64,000 nt of DNA from Blastocatellia bacterium (lineage in GTDB: Bacteria; Acidobacteriota; Blastocatellia; UBA7656; JADIYM01): positions 62,001 through 126,000 of the forward strand of contig JAJTWZ010000005.1 in the NCBI GenBank assembly GCA_021463145.1, given 5' to 3'. Shown in pieces: positions 26,033 to 36,394 of the stretch (the first letter of the stretch is position 1; each line of letters starts with the position of its first letter). A program made the translations under genes and the position numbers. The notes under the pieces were generated by a model, which worked only from the letters and a program-made list of their open reading frames with translations, searched no databases and was not told the origin of the DNA.

Positions 26033-27223
26033 TCAATTCAACTGAAACTCAGGCGACGCGAGCGCCAGGGTGACACGATCCGCCGCGCCTGCGCTGGCAA
26101 GCACGCCGGCGACTTCGGCGGGCGTGCGGCCGTCGAACGCAAGGCCGATGGTTTCGTCAACTGCCCGGGCCTCGGCAGCGAGGCGCGCCGCGAATCGCAT
26201 TCGCTCGAGCAGCGCGCCGGCCGACAGCCAGGCTCCCCCTCCGTCCCAACCCTTCACGGTCGGGGGCGCGAAAAGCGTCTGGCCCATTCGTCCCATCGAT
26301 TCCACGGCCCAGGAAGGCGTCGCCCCGATGCCCGCAACCTTGAGGGCGCCGACGACGAACTCCGCTGGGCTCTTTATCAGCGCCCGGTAGGAAGCATCCG
26401 ACCGGAACGCCGGCGCGAGCAGGATGTGCCGGACCACGTCCGCTATCGAGCCCTTCGACTTCGTGAATACCGCAGCCGCCGCGGCGACATCCGATGCCTG
26501 CGGTTCAGGGTGAGAGAGGAAGGCCACGAGCTTTCGCGATATGAACCTGGCGCATTCAGGACGCGACGTGACGATCCGGACGATGTCGTCGCCGTCGAAC
26601 GCCCCTGTTTCTCCCAGCACCGTTTTGGGTCCTGGATCGTGGTACTCCTGACGAAACTTGAAAACGCCGCTCTCGGCGCCCCATCCCGTGAATGCGCGCG
26701 CCGCCTCGCGCACATCGCGCTCTGTGTAGTTCCCGCGGCCGATCGTGAACAACTCCATCAGCTCGCGCGCATAGTTCTCGTTAGGTGCGCCCTTGCGATT
26801 CGAGTTCCCATCCAGCCATCGGATCATCGCCGGATCGCGACTTACACTTGCCACGAGCGCGGGAAACGTTCCGGCGCCTGCGGACCGGAACAACGCCACC
26901 TGCTTCCACATCAGCTTCGGGTCTTCGACCTTCCGGACCGAGGTCGCGAAGTGGCCGTGCCAGAACAGCGCGAGTTTCTCGGCGAGAGGCGAGGCGCTGG
27001 TTCGCATGCGGTCGACCCACGCCGCAGCGGCCGCGCCAGGTGCGTATACGCTGAATCCCGGCGGATCGGCAGATGGCGGTGCGGCCAGCCCGCTGACCAG
27101 GCGATCCACGGCCCGCTCGAAGCCGAGCGCGGCATACGAATCAAGTTCGGATCGAGAAGGACCAAATCCCGTGCGGCGGAGAAGGTGTGCGATCTCGCGG
27201 GTTGATGTGGATTTCGACGTCAT
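26033..27223 (-). CDS. DUF1800 family protein
   Basis: 396 residues. Typical DUF1800 landmarks: IAHLLRRTGFGPSRSELD at the N terminus, WVDRMRTSASPLAEKLALFWHGHFATS, NYARELMELFTIG, FTGWG, and a C-terminal VKGWDGGGAWLSAGALLERM. No signal peptide is obvious. The function is unknown; members are almost always paired with DUF1501, as here, and are thought to act together outside the cytoplasm. GGGAGG lies 9 bases before the ATG. An operon with DUF1501 and the LTxxQ gene is likely. Confidence 0.9.
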   Translation of the reverse strand: MTSKSTSTREIAHLLRRTGFGPSRSELDSYAALGFERAVDRLVSGLAAPPSADPPGFSVYAPGAAAAAWVDRMRTSASPLAEKLALFWHGHFATSVRKVEDPKLMWKQVALFRSAGAGTFPALVASVSRDPAMIRWLDGNSNRKGAPNENYARELMELFTIGRGNYTERDVREAARAFTGWGAESGVFKFRQEYHDPGPKTVLGETGAFDGDDIVRIVTSRPECARFISRKLVAFLSHPEPQASDVAAAAAVFTKSKGSIADVVRHILLAPAFRSDASYRALIKSPAEFVVGALKVAGIGATPSWAVESMGRMGQTLFAPPTVKGWDGGGAWLSAGALLERMRFAARLAAEARAVDETIGLAFDGRTPAEVAGVLASAGAADRVTLALASPEFQLN

Positions 27224-27301
27224 TCCCGGTGCCTCCCTGTTCCGGGGCTTCAGACGCCGAACGGAAAGAGAAAGTTTGGAGGCGAGCCGTACGTGATTCC
27301 T

Positions 27302-28174
27302 TTACCCGCCCTCGCCCTTTCCTCGCGACCAGTCCACCTCGGGCGCTTCGGTGTGCAGAACCCGCTGCTTCTCCAATTCCGCAATGCGGCGCGCGACGTA
27401 GTCGGCTTCCTCTGGCTCCTCGATTCGCCTGAGTGTCGCCACGGCCTCGTCGAACCGGAACATATCGGCGAAAGTCTCGCTCAGACTCTTGAGCGCCATG
27501 CGCCGCACCGCCGCGTCCGAGGTGGAAGCGATCACGCGCTCGTACAGGGGCACCGCCACTTCGCCACGCGAACGCACCTTTGCAGCGATCGATGCGAGCC
27601 TGAGCAGCGCCTGCTCGGTCAGTTCGTCGTACGACGCGTTCTCGACGACCTTCGCGTACTCGATATCGGCCTGATCGTAGTCTTCGAGCCGGTAGTAGAG
27701 ATCCGCGATAGTCGACCGAATCTTCCTCCAGCCGGGAGGATTCGGATGCTCGACGAGCAGCATCTCGTACTGCGCGATCGCTTCTCGCAGGTTCTTCAGC
27801 TCGACGTTCACCTCGGCCAGCCTCTCGCGCGCTTCATATGCCCCGGCGCCCGTCGGGAACGCCTCGAGGTAGGCCGCATAGTGTTTCCGCGCTTGTTCGT
27901 ACTCCTTGAGGTTGTGGTAGTAGACGCCGGCCAGCGTGAATCGGGCGTCCGCCTCCTCGTCGCCGCCAGGGTTCGTAGCCAGGTACTCCTCGTACGCCTG
28001 CGCGGAGGCAACGTAATCCTGGTCGCGCCAGGCCTCGCGGGCTCGCGCGAGGGGCGGTTCGGCCGATGCCCCGCACCCCGCGTTGAGAGTTCCGAGGAGG
28101 ATCAGGCCTGCGAGCACCGCGCCGGCGCGACGCCGGCCGGGCACGGGTTGGCCATCCCCTCTCCAAGTCCGCAT
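27302..28174 (-). CDS. TPR-repeat lipoprotein (BamD/YbgF-like)
   Basis: 290 residues. A basic N terminus and hydrophobic stretch end in LLGTLNAGCGASAEP, consistent with a lipoprotein signal and lipidated Cys34. At least five tetratricopeptide-like helix pairs follow (DYVASAQAYEEYLATNPGGDEE, YEQARKHYAAYLEAFPTGAGAYEAR, LREAIAQYEMLL, DYDQADIEYAKVV, VPLYERVIA). This organisation is shared by BamD and related outer-membrane assembly or cell-division lipoproteins, but the exact partner cannot be named. The ATG has GGGGAG about 9 bases upstream and follows gyrA by 18 bases. Confidence 0.82.
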   Translation of the reverse strand: MRTWRGDGQPVPGRRRAGAVLAGLILLGTLNAGCGASAEPPLARAREAWRDQDYVASAQAYEEYLATNPGGDEEADARFTLAGVYYHNLKEYEQARKHYAAYLEAFPTGAGAYEARERLAEVNVELKNLREAIAQYEMLLVEHPNPPGWRKIRSTIADLYYRLEDYDQADIEYAKVVENASYDELTEQALLRLASIAAKVRSRGEVAVPLYERVIASTSDAAVRRMALKSLSETFADMFRFDEAVATLRRIEEPEEADYVARRIAELEKQRVLHTEAPEVDWSRGKGEGG

Positions 28175-28192
28175 CCGTTCCAGCTCCCCTCG

Positions 28193-30652
<2,460 letters not shown>

Positions 30653-30799
30653 GCGTTTGGGTGCCTTCCCTTGTTGGTGTCTCCGCGCCGGCGCGGGGCC
30701 GTAAGGCGGAGAGTTCGTCGTGGTTCCGAAGCGCCTGAGTTTACCCGATCGAGGGCCGAAACGGCAGTCGGAATGGACGCCTGGCGCCAACCCGGAAGC

Positions 30800-30828
30800 T
30801 TGCGTGCCCCGTTGCCGGTGGGGACAAT
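30800..30828 (+). promoter_or_regulatory. plsC promoter, near-leaderless
   Basis: TTGCGT (30800-30805), 17-base spacer, GACAAT (30823-30828); the ATG is at 30839. The transcript would begin 3-4 bases before the start codon. The remainder of the gyrA-plsC gap (30653-30838) has no gene. Confidence 0.5.
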
Positions 30829-30838
30829 ACGCAGTCCA

Positions 30839-31507
30839 ATGTCAGACAGGCTCATCAGGATCCTGCGACCGGCCGCGCACGCGTGGACGCGCGCGTGCTA
30901 TCGGATCGAATGCGAGGGCGTGGAGAACGTTCCGCTCACGGGGCCGGTCGTTCTGACACCGAACCACGTGACATATCTGGACCCGATCTGGGCGTCGGTC
31001 GGCATCGACAGGCGGATCTACTACATGGCGTGGGACGCGATTTTCCGGATCCCGTTGCTGTCGAGTCTCGTCCGTGCCTGTGGCGCGTTTCCCGTGAGAC
31101 TGCAGGGTCACGACAAGGCCGCGATGCGCGAGGCACGGTGTCATCTGGCCGCCGGGCGCGCATTGATGGTCTTTCCGGAAGGCGGACGCACGACGACTCG
31201 CCAGTTGATGCCGTTCAAGGCCGGAGCCTTCCGTCTCGCTCTCGTGGCAGGCGTGCCGGTAGTGCCGGTGACCATAGACGGAGGATTCGATCTGTGGCCG
31301 CCAGGGACCATCTTCCCAAGGCCGTTTGGAAAGATCCGGATCGTGTACCACCCCCCGATTCAGGTGGAAAAGGCGCCCGAGAATGCGGATTTCGCCGAGC
31401 TGCGGCACCGAGCGCGGGAACTGGCGGACGAGGCGCACGATGCGGTGGCGCGTTCCCTCGATCCGAGCCGCGTGCCGAGGCGGGCGCATGTGGAAGCCCG
31501 CGCGTAA
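30839..31507 (+). CDS. plsC: 1-acyl-sn-glycerol-3-phosphate acyltransferase
   Basis: 222 residues. Adds the second acyl chain to lysophosphatidic acid at the inner membrane. The acyltransferase motif HX4D is [12 protein letters not shown]; the second block FPEGGRTTT binds glycerol phosphate; the third block [11 protein letters not shown] is present. A much longer open frame extends upstream antisense to gyrA and is a shadow; homology starts with [11 protein letters not shown]. The start is close behind a good promoter, implying a leaderless mRNA. Divergent from gyrA. Confidence 0.92.
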   Translation: MSDRLIRILRPAAHAWTRACYRIECEGVENVPLTGPVVLTPNHVTYLDPIWASVGIDRRIYYMAWDAIFRIPLLSSLVRACGAFPVRLQGHDKAAMREARCHLAAGRALMVFPEGGRTTTRQLMPFKAGAFRLALVAGVPVVPVTIDGGFDLWPPGTIFPRPFGKIRIVYHPPIQVEKAPENADFAELRHRARELADEAHDAVARSLDPSRVPRRAHVEARA

Positions 31508-31703
31508 CTGGTGCGAGTCGAGAAGCTTCCGCCATCGGAGAGTGTTGCCTTTCTGAAGCGCCGGCGCTCTCCAGAAGGCGACGCACGGCCTTCCGCGTTG
31601 TAGCCAACTCGACGGCCTGCTTCGTTACTCCACGCACCTGGTCGCGCCCCGCGAGCCCGTTATGACCCTCCGCGTGCCCATCGGCCACGCTCCGAATCCG
31701 TGT
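31508..31703. other. Intergenic, no supported gene
   Basis: Gap between convergent plsC and rsmI. A minus-strand open frame spans part of it but lies mostly antisense to plsC. A short GCGCCGGCGC palindrome near 31559 may serve as a terminator stem. Confidence 0.35.
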
Positions 31704-32561
31704 CTACCCGCGTTCCGCCCTGGAAGGCGATCGGTTCTCGTCGTCCACGATCTCGCGATAGACCTCTCGCTTCGGCAATCCTCGCTCTTTCGCGACGCGC
31801 TTCACTGCGTCCATTCGAGACACGCCCTCGGCCTCGAGTTCCGCCACCCGATCGCGAATCGGCATCGTCTCGGCCTTCCGATCCGGCGCCTTGGCTCCTT
31901 CGACTACCACGACGAACTCTCCTCGACGCCGATCGGCCGCAAGGGCCGCCGCCACAGCCGCGATCGTCCCTCGCAGGGTCTCCTCGTGAACCTTGGTCAA
32001 CTCGCGCGCGACGGCAACCTCTCGCGGTCCAAACGCCTCGGCCAGGTCTTCGAGCATCGCCCCGATTCTGTGCGGCGCCTCGTAGAACACGACGGTCTCG
32101 CGAACGCCCGCCAGTTCCTCCAGTCGCGCCCGTCGCGCACCTCGCTTCGCCGGCAGGAACCCGGCGAACAGGAACGCATCGGTCGCGAGCCCGGAAGCCG
32201 AAAGCGCGGCAATACACGCCGAAGCGCCCGGAACCGGCACCACGTCTATTCCCGCCGCCGCCGCCTCGCGGACGAGGCGGTATCCCGGATCGGAGATACA
32301 CGGCGTCCCGGCGTCCGAAACCAGCGCAACCGAATCGCCGTCGAGCAGCCGGCTGACCAACTGGGCTGCCCGCGCCGTTTCGTTGTGCTCGTGATACGAA
32401 ACGGCCGGCGTGGAGAGTCCGAGATGAGTAAGCAGTGCGCGCGTCCTGCGCGTGTCCTCGCAGGCCACAACCGTCACTTCACCGAGCACGCGGACCGCCC
32501 GGAGCGTCACATCCTCGAGGTTGCCGATCGGCGTCGCAACCACGTAGAGCGTGCCGCTCAA
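31704..32561 (-). CDS. rsmI: 16S rRNA (cytidine 1402-2'-O)-methyltransferase
   Basis: 285 residues. Methylates the ribose of C1402 in 16S rRNA with SAM. It shows the tetrapyrrole-methylase-like fold: N-terminal YVVATPIGNLEDVTLRA, CEDTRRTRALL, SDAGTPCISDPGYRLV, PVPGASACIAALSASGL, FLPAKRGARRARLEEL, YEAPHRI, ARELTKVHEE. The C-terminal 50 residues (GVSRMDAVKRVAKERGLPKREVYREIV) match the family's helical domain. The ATG overlaps the stop of the next upstream gene by four bases. Confidence 0.95.
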   Translation of the reverse strand: MSGTLYVVATPIGNLEDVTLRAVRVLGEVTVVACEDTRRTRALLTHLGLSTPAVSYHEHNETARAAQLVSRLLDGDSVALVSDAGTPCISDPGYRLVREAAAAGIDVVPVPGASACIAALSASGLATDAFLFAGFLPAKRGARRARLEELAGVRETVVFYEAPHRIGAMLEDLAEAFGPREVAVARELTKVHEETLRGTIAAVAAALAADRRRGEFVVVVEGAKAPDRKAETMPIRDRVAELEAEGVSRMDAVKRVAKERGLPKREVYREIVDDENRSPSRAERG

Positions 32562-32920
32562 CCCGAATCACCGAAGAGCGATCCAGGCCTGTAGCGCTCG
32601 CGCTTCCGGTAATCCTCGATCACCGACACCACACGGTTGGCATCGTCTCTCGGATTGTGGATTTCGTAGACCGCGCCGCTCACGAGCGAGATGCGGATGC
32701 TGAGCGAAAGAAACAACGTCTTCGGAGACCGAACCACGTGCGTCGCCCGGACGCCGTCGAGATCGAACTCGAAAGCCGAGGCGTGCGCGAAGCGGTTGGG
32801 CTTCCAGGCGAGGCGGTAGTTCGTGACGGTCAGCTCCCCGCCCTCCCACCATCCCGTGTCGGCCTTCGTGCGCAGCACTTCGAACTCGCCGGGATATGTC
32901 AACGAATCCGATTCCGTCAC
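32558..32920 (-). CDS. Hypothetical protein, possible GRAM/PH-like fold
   Basis: 120 residues, no signal or membrane segment. The pattern GGELTVTNYRLAWKP, then alternating strands (KTLFLSLSIRISLVSGAVYEIHNP) and a final helix (ANRVVSVIEDYRKRERY), is like GRAM or bacterial PH domains, in which a first strand reads 'elxlTnyRl'. That is an inference from pattern only. It overlaps both neighbours by four bases (ATGA), so it is co-translated with the membrane protein upstream and rsmI downstream. Confidence 0.7.
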   Translation of the reverse strand: MTESDSLTYPGEFEVLRTKADTGWWEGGELTVTNYRLAWKPNRFAHASAFEFDLDGVRATHVVRSPKTLFLSLSIRISLVSGAVYEIHNPRDDANRVVSVIEDYRKRERYRPGSLFGDSG

Positions 32921-33576
32921 GGCGGAGAGACAATGAAACGCGCTTCGGCGAGCGCCAGGGGCTCGGGCTCTCTGTCCCGGCTGCGACGGCTCCCGACGGC
33001 TTCAGCCGCGGCGACTCGGAGAGTGAGCGGCTGCGTGGAGACTCCCGCTTCGCGAACTGCGGCCGCGTTTAGCGAGACGGTGAGCGCGCCGGTGGATCCG
33101 GCGGCGTCTCCGGTGTTCAGGACGTTGCCGAACAGCCGGCGGTCTCCGTCGAGTACGGTCACCGAAAGCAATCCTGCTTTTCGTCCGTCTATCCCAGTAG
33201 ACGCCAGCCCGAGCGACACGACCGCGCGCCCATCCGAGATCGGAACCGTAACCGGGGCCTGGCCACCCGCCACGATTGGCGTGGCGCCCGGCGCCTCGCC
33301 CCACGATACCTTGGCGAACGCACTGTCGCGCTCCATCGCCGTCGCGTCCGCGACCATGGCACGTCGCACGTCCGCGTTGAATTCGGGTCTGGGCGCCGAT
33401 TCCGGCTGAGAGAGCCCGTCCCAACTCCAGATCGTCAGTCCCACGATCGTAACGAAGATCGCGAGTCCGCCGGTCACGGACAGAATCGCCTGTCGCGACC
33501 ACGGTTCGAAGGCGAGATCGGGCGGCGGCGGAACGGGCCGGGGAGGCCGGCGCTTCGGAGGTGTCTTCTTCGGCAC
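32917..33576 (-). CDS. Hypothetical single-pass membrane protein
   Basis: 219 residues. A Pro/Arg/Lys-rich cytoplasmic N terminus (about 1-28), one membrane helix (ILSVTGGLAIFVTIVGLTIW), and an extracytoplasmic region rich in beta strands (VPISDGRAVVSLGLAS, GLLSVTVLDG, GALTVSLNAAAV). No family recognised. It is the first gene of a three-gene unit with a PH-like protein and rsmI; the coupling by overlaps is conserved-looking, but the functional link is unclear. Confidence 0.7.
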   Translation of the reverse strand: MPKKTPPKRRPPRPVPPPPDLAFEPWSRQAILSVTGGLAIFVTIVGLTIWSWDGLSQPESAPRPEFNADVRRAMVADATAMERDSAFAKVSWGEAPGATPIVAGGQAPVTVPISDGRAVVSLGLASTGIDGRKAGLLSVTVLDGDRRLFGNVLNTGDAAGSTGALTVSLNAAAVREAGVSTQPLTLRVAAAEAVGSRRSRDREPEPLALAEARFIVSPP

Positions 33577-33741
33577 GCCCGCGATTCTAGCACTGCACCA
33601 ATCGGCCTGGACGCTCCGGGACGGTCTTTACCCGAGCGCAACCGGTCGAGGAGCCGTCGCACACCCCGCCGCCTTCACCGTCCCTGGCCCCTTGCCAACA
33701 CCTGGGGACGTCCGGCGCCGGCCCTCGGCTGACGGTCCTGC

Positions 33742-33747
33742 TATCAT
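33742..33747 (+). promoter_or_regulatory. -10 box of polymerase gene
   Basis: TATCAT ends 10 bases before ATG 33758, another leaderless-type arrangement. There is no clear -35. Confidence 0.35.
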
Positions 33748-33757
33748 CCAAAGCCAC

Positions 33758-35506
33758 ATGTCCGGGAGGCCCACCACTCTCGTCACGGATCCGGCCGCGC
33801 TCGCCTCGTGTTTCGAGACCCTTCGAAATCAGCCCGTCATCGGTCTCGATACCGAGACCACGGGACTCGATCCCTTCACGAGCCGCGTGCGCCTGATCCA
33901 GTTTTCTACCCCGAACGACCTGTTCGTCATCGACTGTTTCGCATTCGAAGCGCTGCGCGACCGAGAGCTCGCCGACCTGCTCGAACAGCCCCGGCCCATC
34001 AAGATCCTCCACAACGCAAAGTTCGACGCCCGAATGCTGGAGCGGCACGCCGGCGCGCGGCTCCAGGGCGTTTTCGACACCTTTCTCGCGAGCCAGCTCA
34101 TCGCCACCGGGGCTCACGGTGTCGGACATTCCCTGCGCGCCGTCGCGGACCGTCATCTGGGAGTCACACTGGACAAGCGCCAGCAGGCCAGCGACTGGAG
34201 CGGCGCCCTCAGCCGCGAGCAGATCGACTATGCGTCGGAGGACGTCCGCATTCTCCTGCCCTTGCGTTCGAAGCTCGTCGAGAGGATCCGCGAACTCGGG
34301 CTGGTCGACGTGGCGAAGATCGAGTTCGACTGCGCCCCGGTCGTCGCGCGGATGGAGAACGCCGGAATTTACATCGACCGCGATAAATGGGAAGTGCAGT
34401 GCGAGACGACCGAACGCGCGCACGCATTGCTCCGCGACCGTCTGGTGGAAGACTTCGCCAGCGCGGTTCCGCAGATGTCGCTGTTCGGCAAAGCCGAGAT
34501 CAACCTCGACTCACCGGCGCAGGTGCAGGACGCGCTGAACCGGCTCGGGATTCCCGTCGAGGGAACGCGGGCGAGCGAGCTGCAGCACTACTCCAAGCAC
34601 GAGATCGTCGCGCGACTGCTCGAATACCGGACGGTAGCCAAACAGTTGACGAGCTACGGCCGGTCGATGCTCGAGCACATTCACCCGGTCACGGGCCGGA
34701 TCCACCCGCACTTCATCCAGATCGGCGCGACGTCGGGGCGCTTCAGCTGTATGGACCCGAGCGTGCAGCAGATCCCAAATGCGCCCGAATACCGCGACTG
34801 CGTCCGCGCTCCGGAGGGCCGGATGCTCGTCGTAGCCGATTACTCGCAGATCGAACTTCGAATTCTCGCGGACTGGTCGCAGGATACCGTCCTGATGAAG
34901 GCGTTCCAGTCCGGAGAGGACCTGCATCGCGTCACGGCCAGCCAGATGTTCGGCATTCCGCTCGATGACGTGTCGAAGACCGAACGGTCCGCCGCAAAGG
35001 CCCTGAATTTCGGGCTGATGTACGGGATGGGCGCGCAGGGCCTCGCAATGCGAATCGAGTCGACGGTCCAGGAAGCCGAGCGGCTCGTCCACAAGTACTT
35101 CTCCGCTTATCGGGGTGTCGAGCGATGGCTGCGCGATGCGGGCGAGCACGCGATCCGGGATCGGGAATCGCGCACACGGTCCGGGAGGCTCGTACGGTAC
35201 GAGTTCGACGAGAGCGACCGCAGCCAGACGGCCGGAATCGCGAGGCTTGGAAAAAACGTGCCGATCCAGGGGACTAGCGCCGACATCACCAAGCTTGCAA
35301 TGGTCGAGCTGGACCGCTCGCTTCACGGCACGGATGCATTCATCGTGAACACGATCCACGACGAGCTCGTCGTGGAGTGCGACGAGTCCATCGCCGATGC
35401 CACGCGTGACTCGGTCGAGCGCGCGATGACCTGGGCGGGCAGGCAGTTCATAAGCAGCATCCCGGTCGTCGTCGAGACGATGGTCTCGCAGGCGTGGAAC
35501 AAATGA
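33758..35506 (+). CDS. Family A DNA polymerase with 3'-5' exonuclease, no 5'-nuclease domain
   Basis: 582 residues, against about 900 for full Pol I. The N terminus is a DnaQ-like/RNase D-like 3'-5' exonuclease (VIGLDTETTGLDPF with the DxE pair, ILHNAKFDARML, ASEDVRILLPL). A family A polymerase follows: motif A VVADYSQIELRILA, O helix RSAAKALNFGLMYG, motif C NTIHDELVVE. The 5' flap nuclease module is missing altogether, and the gene starts cleanly, so this is a true short form rather than a truncation. It probably complements a full Pol I or a separate nuclease elsewhere in repair. Start at ATG 33758, since upstream codons carry no homology. Confidence 0.88.
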   Translation: MSGRPTTLVTDPAALASCFETLRNQPVIGLDTETTGLDPFTSRVRLIQFSTPNDLFVIDCFAFEALRDRELADLLEQPRPIKILHNAKFDARMLERHAGARLQGVFDTFLASQLIATGAHGVGHSLRAVADRHLGVTLDKRQQASDWSGALSREQIDYASEDVRILLPLRSKLVERIRELGLVDVAKIEFDCAPVVARMENAGIYIDRDKWEVQCETTERAHALLRDRLVEDFASAVPQMSLFGKAEINLDSPAQVQDALNRLGIPVEGTRASELQHYSKHEIVARLLEYRTVAKQLTSYGRSMLEHIHPVTGRIHPHFIQIGATSGRFSCMDPSVQQIPNAPEYRDCVRAPEGRMLVVADYSQIELRILADWSQDTVLMKAFQSGEDLHRVTASQMFGIPLDDVSKTERSAAKALNFGLMYGMGAQGLAMRIESTVQEAERLVHKYFSAYRGVERWLRDAGEHAIRDRESRTRSGRLVRYEFDESDRSQTAGIARLGKNVPIQGTSADITKLAMVELDRSLHGTDAFIVNTIHDELVVECDESIADATRDSVERAMTWAGRQFISSIPVVVETMVSQAWNK

Positions 35507-35545
35507 GCCCGCCGCAACGGGGGCAAATCGAAAGGAGCGAAAACG

Positions 35546-36247
35546 ATGACGAACATCACGCGACGTAGTGCACTGCAATCGATGGCGATTGCGGGAACCG
35601 GTCTCGCTGTTGGCGTAACGGCGTCTGCGCAGGACGCGGCGACGAAACCGGCAACTGCCGGAATGAAAGTGCCGGCCTACTCGGCGGCCGTCTACAAACT
35701 CGACGACCTTGTCGGACTCAACAAGGATCTGCTCGAACAGCACTACAAGCTCTACACCGGCTACGTGAACAACACGAACAAGGCGAACGCGGCGCTGTCT
35801 GAGATGCTCGCCGCCGGCAAGGCCGATTCGGCGGAGTTCAACGAGTATCGCCGCCGGCTTGGCTTCGAGTACAACGGCATGCGTCTGCACGAGTACTACT
35901 TCGGCTGCATGAAGTCTGGCGGCTCGCCGGTCGACGCGAAGCTCAAGAAGGCCGTCGGGGACGTCTGGGGGTCGTGGGAGGCCTGGATGACGGACTTCGT
36001 TCGGACCGGGATGATGCGCGGCGTCGGCTGGTCGATTCTCTACCAGGATCCGATGAACGGCGCTCTTTCGCACCACTGGATCGGCGATCACGAGTACTTC
36101 CATCCCGCCGGTTTCTCGCCGATTCTCGTGATGGATGTCTGGGAGCACGCGTTCCTGCTCCAGTTCGGCGCCGGGGGCAGGAAGGCATACGTCGATGCAT
36201 TCTTCAAGAACGTCGACTGGTCCATCGTCGGCAAGCGTTTGAAGTAG
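35546..36247 (+). CDS. Exported Fe/Mn-family superoxide dismutase
   Basis: 233 residues with a Tat-type signal (ITRRSALQSMAIAG) of about 30 residues. Likely metal ligands: His in LEQHYKLYTGYVNN, His in MRLHEYYFG, Asp and His in VMDVWEHAFLLQFG. The gateway Tyr (GYVNN) is kept. The usual KHH stretch between the first ligand and this Tyr is replaced by KLY and one residue shorter, and the tryptophan normally after the second ligand is absent. So the enzyme is divergent; activity is likely but not certain. AAAGGAG precedes the ATG. Role: removal of superoxide outside the cytoplasm. Confidence 0.82.
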   Translation: MTNITRRSALQSMAIAGTGLAVGVTASAQDAATKPATAGMKVPAYSAAVYKLDDLVGLNKDLLEQHYKLYTGYVNNTNKANAALSEMLAAGKADSAEFNEYRRRLGFEYNGMRLHEYYFGCMKSGGSPVDAKLKKAVGDVWGSWEAWMTDFVRTGMMRGVGWSILYQDPMNGALSHHWIGDHEYFHPAGFSPILVMDVWEHAFLLQFGAGGRKAYVDAFFKNVDWSIVGKRLK

Positions 36248-36300
36248 TTCGGGGCGGAGAATGTGAACCGGTCCGTTCCTTAGAACTTCACTAGACATGA

Positions 36301-36369
36301 TTTAGGAGGTGCTAAAGATCTAGGCGCACGGCAGGTCCCAGGATGTGAGTGTGAGGGTGGAGCCCTCAC
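36301..36369 (+). promoter_or_regulatory. Leader hairpins before FG-GAP gene
   Basis: TTTAG-GAGGTG-CTAAA (36301-36316) holds a consensus AGGAGGT in its loop without a start codon to serve. GTGAGGG-TGGAG-CCCTCAC (36351-36369) is a second hairpin, 25 bases before the real ATG. Neither is followed by a T-run. A structured 5' leader is suggested. Confidence 0.4.
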
Positions 36370-36394
36370 GACATTCACTTCGGAGGAACTCGCC

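Noticed and set aside
31215-31688. Minus-strand frame in the plsC-rsmI gap with a plausible-looking N terminus
   Set aside because: More than half lies antisense to plsC, there is no ribosome site, and no family is recognisable.
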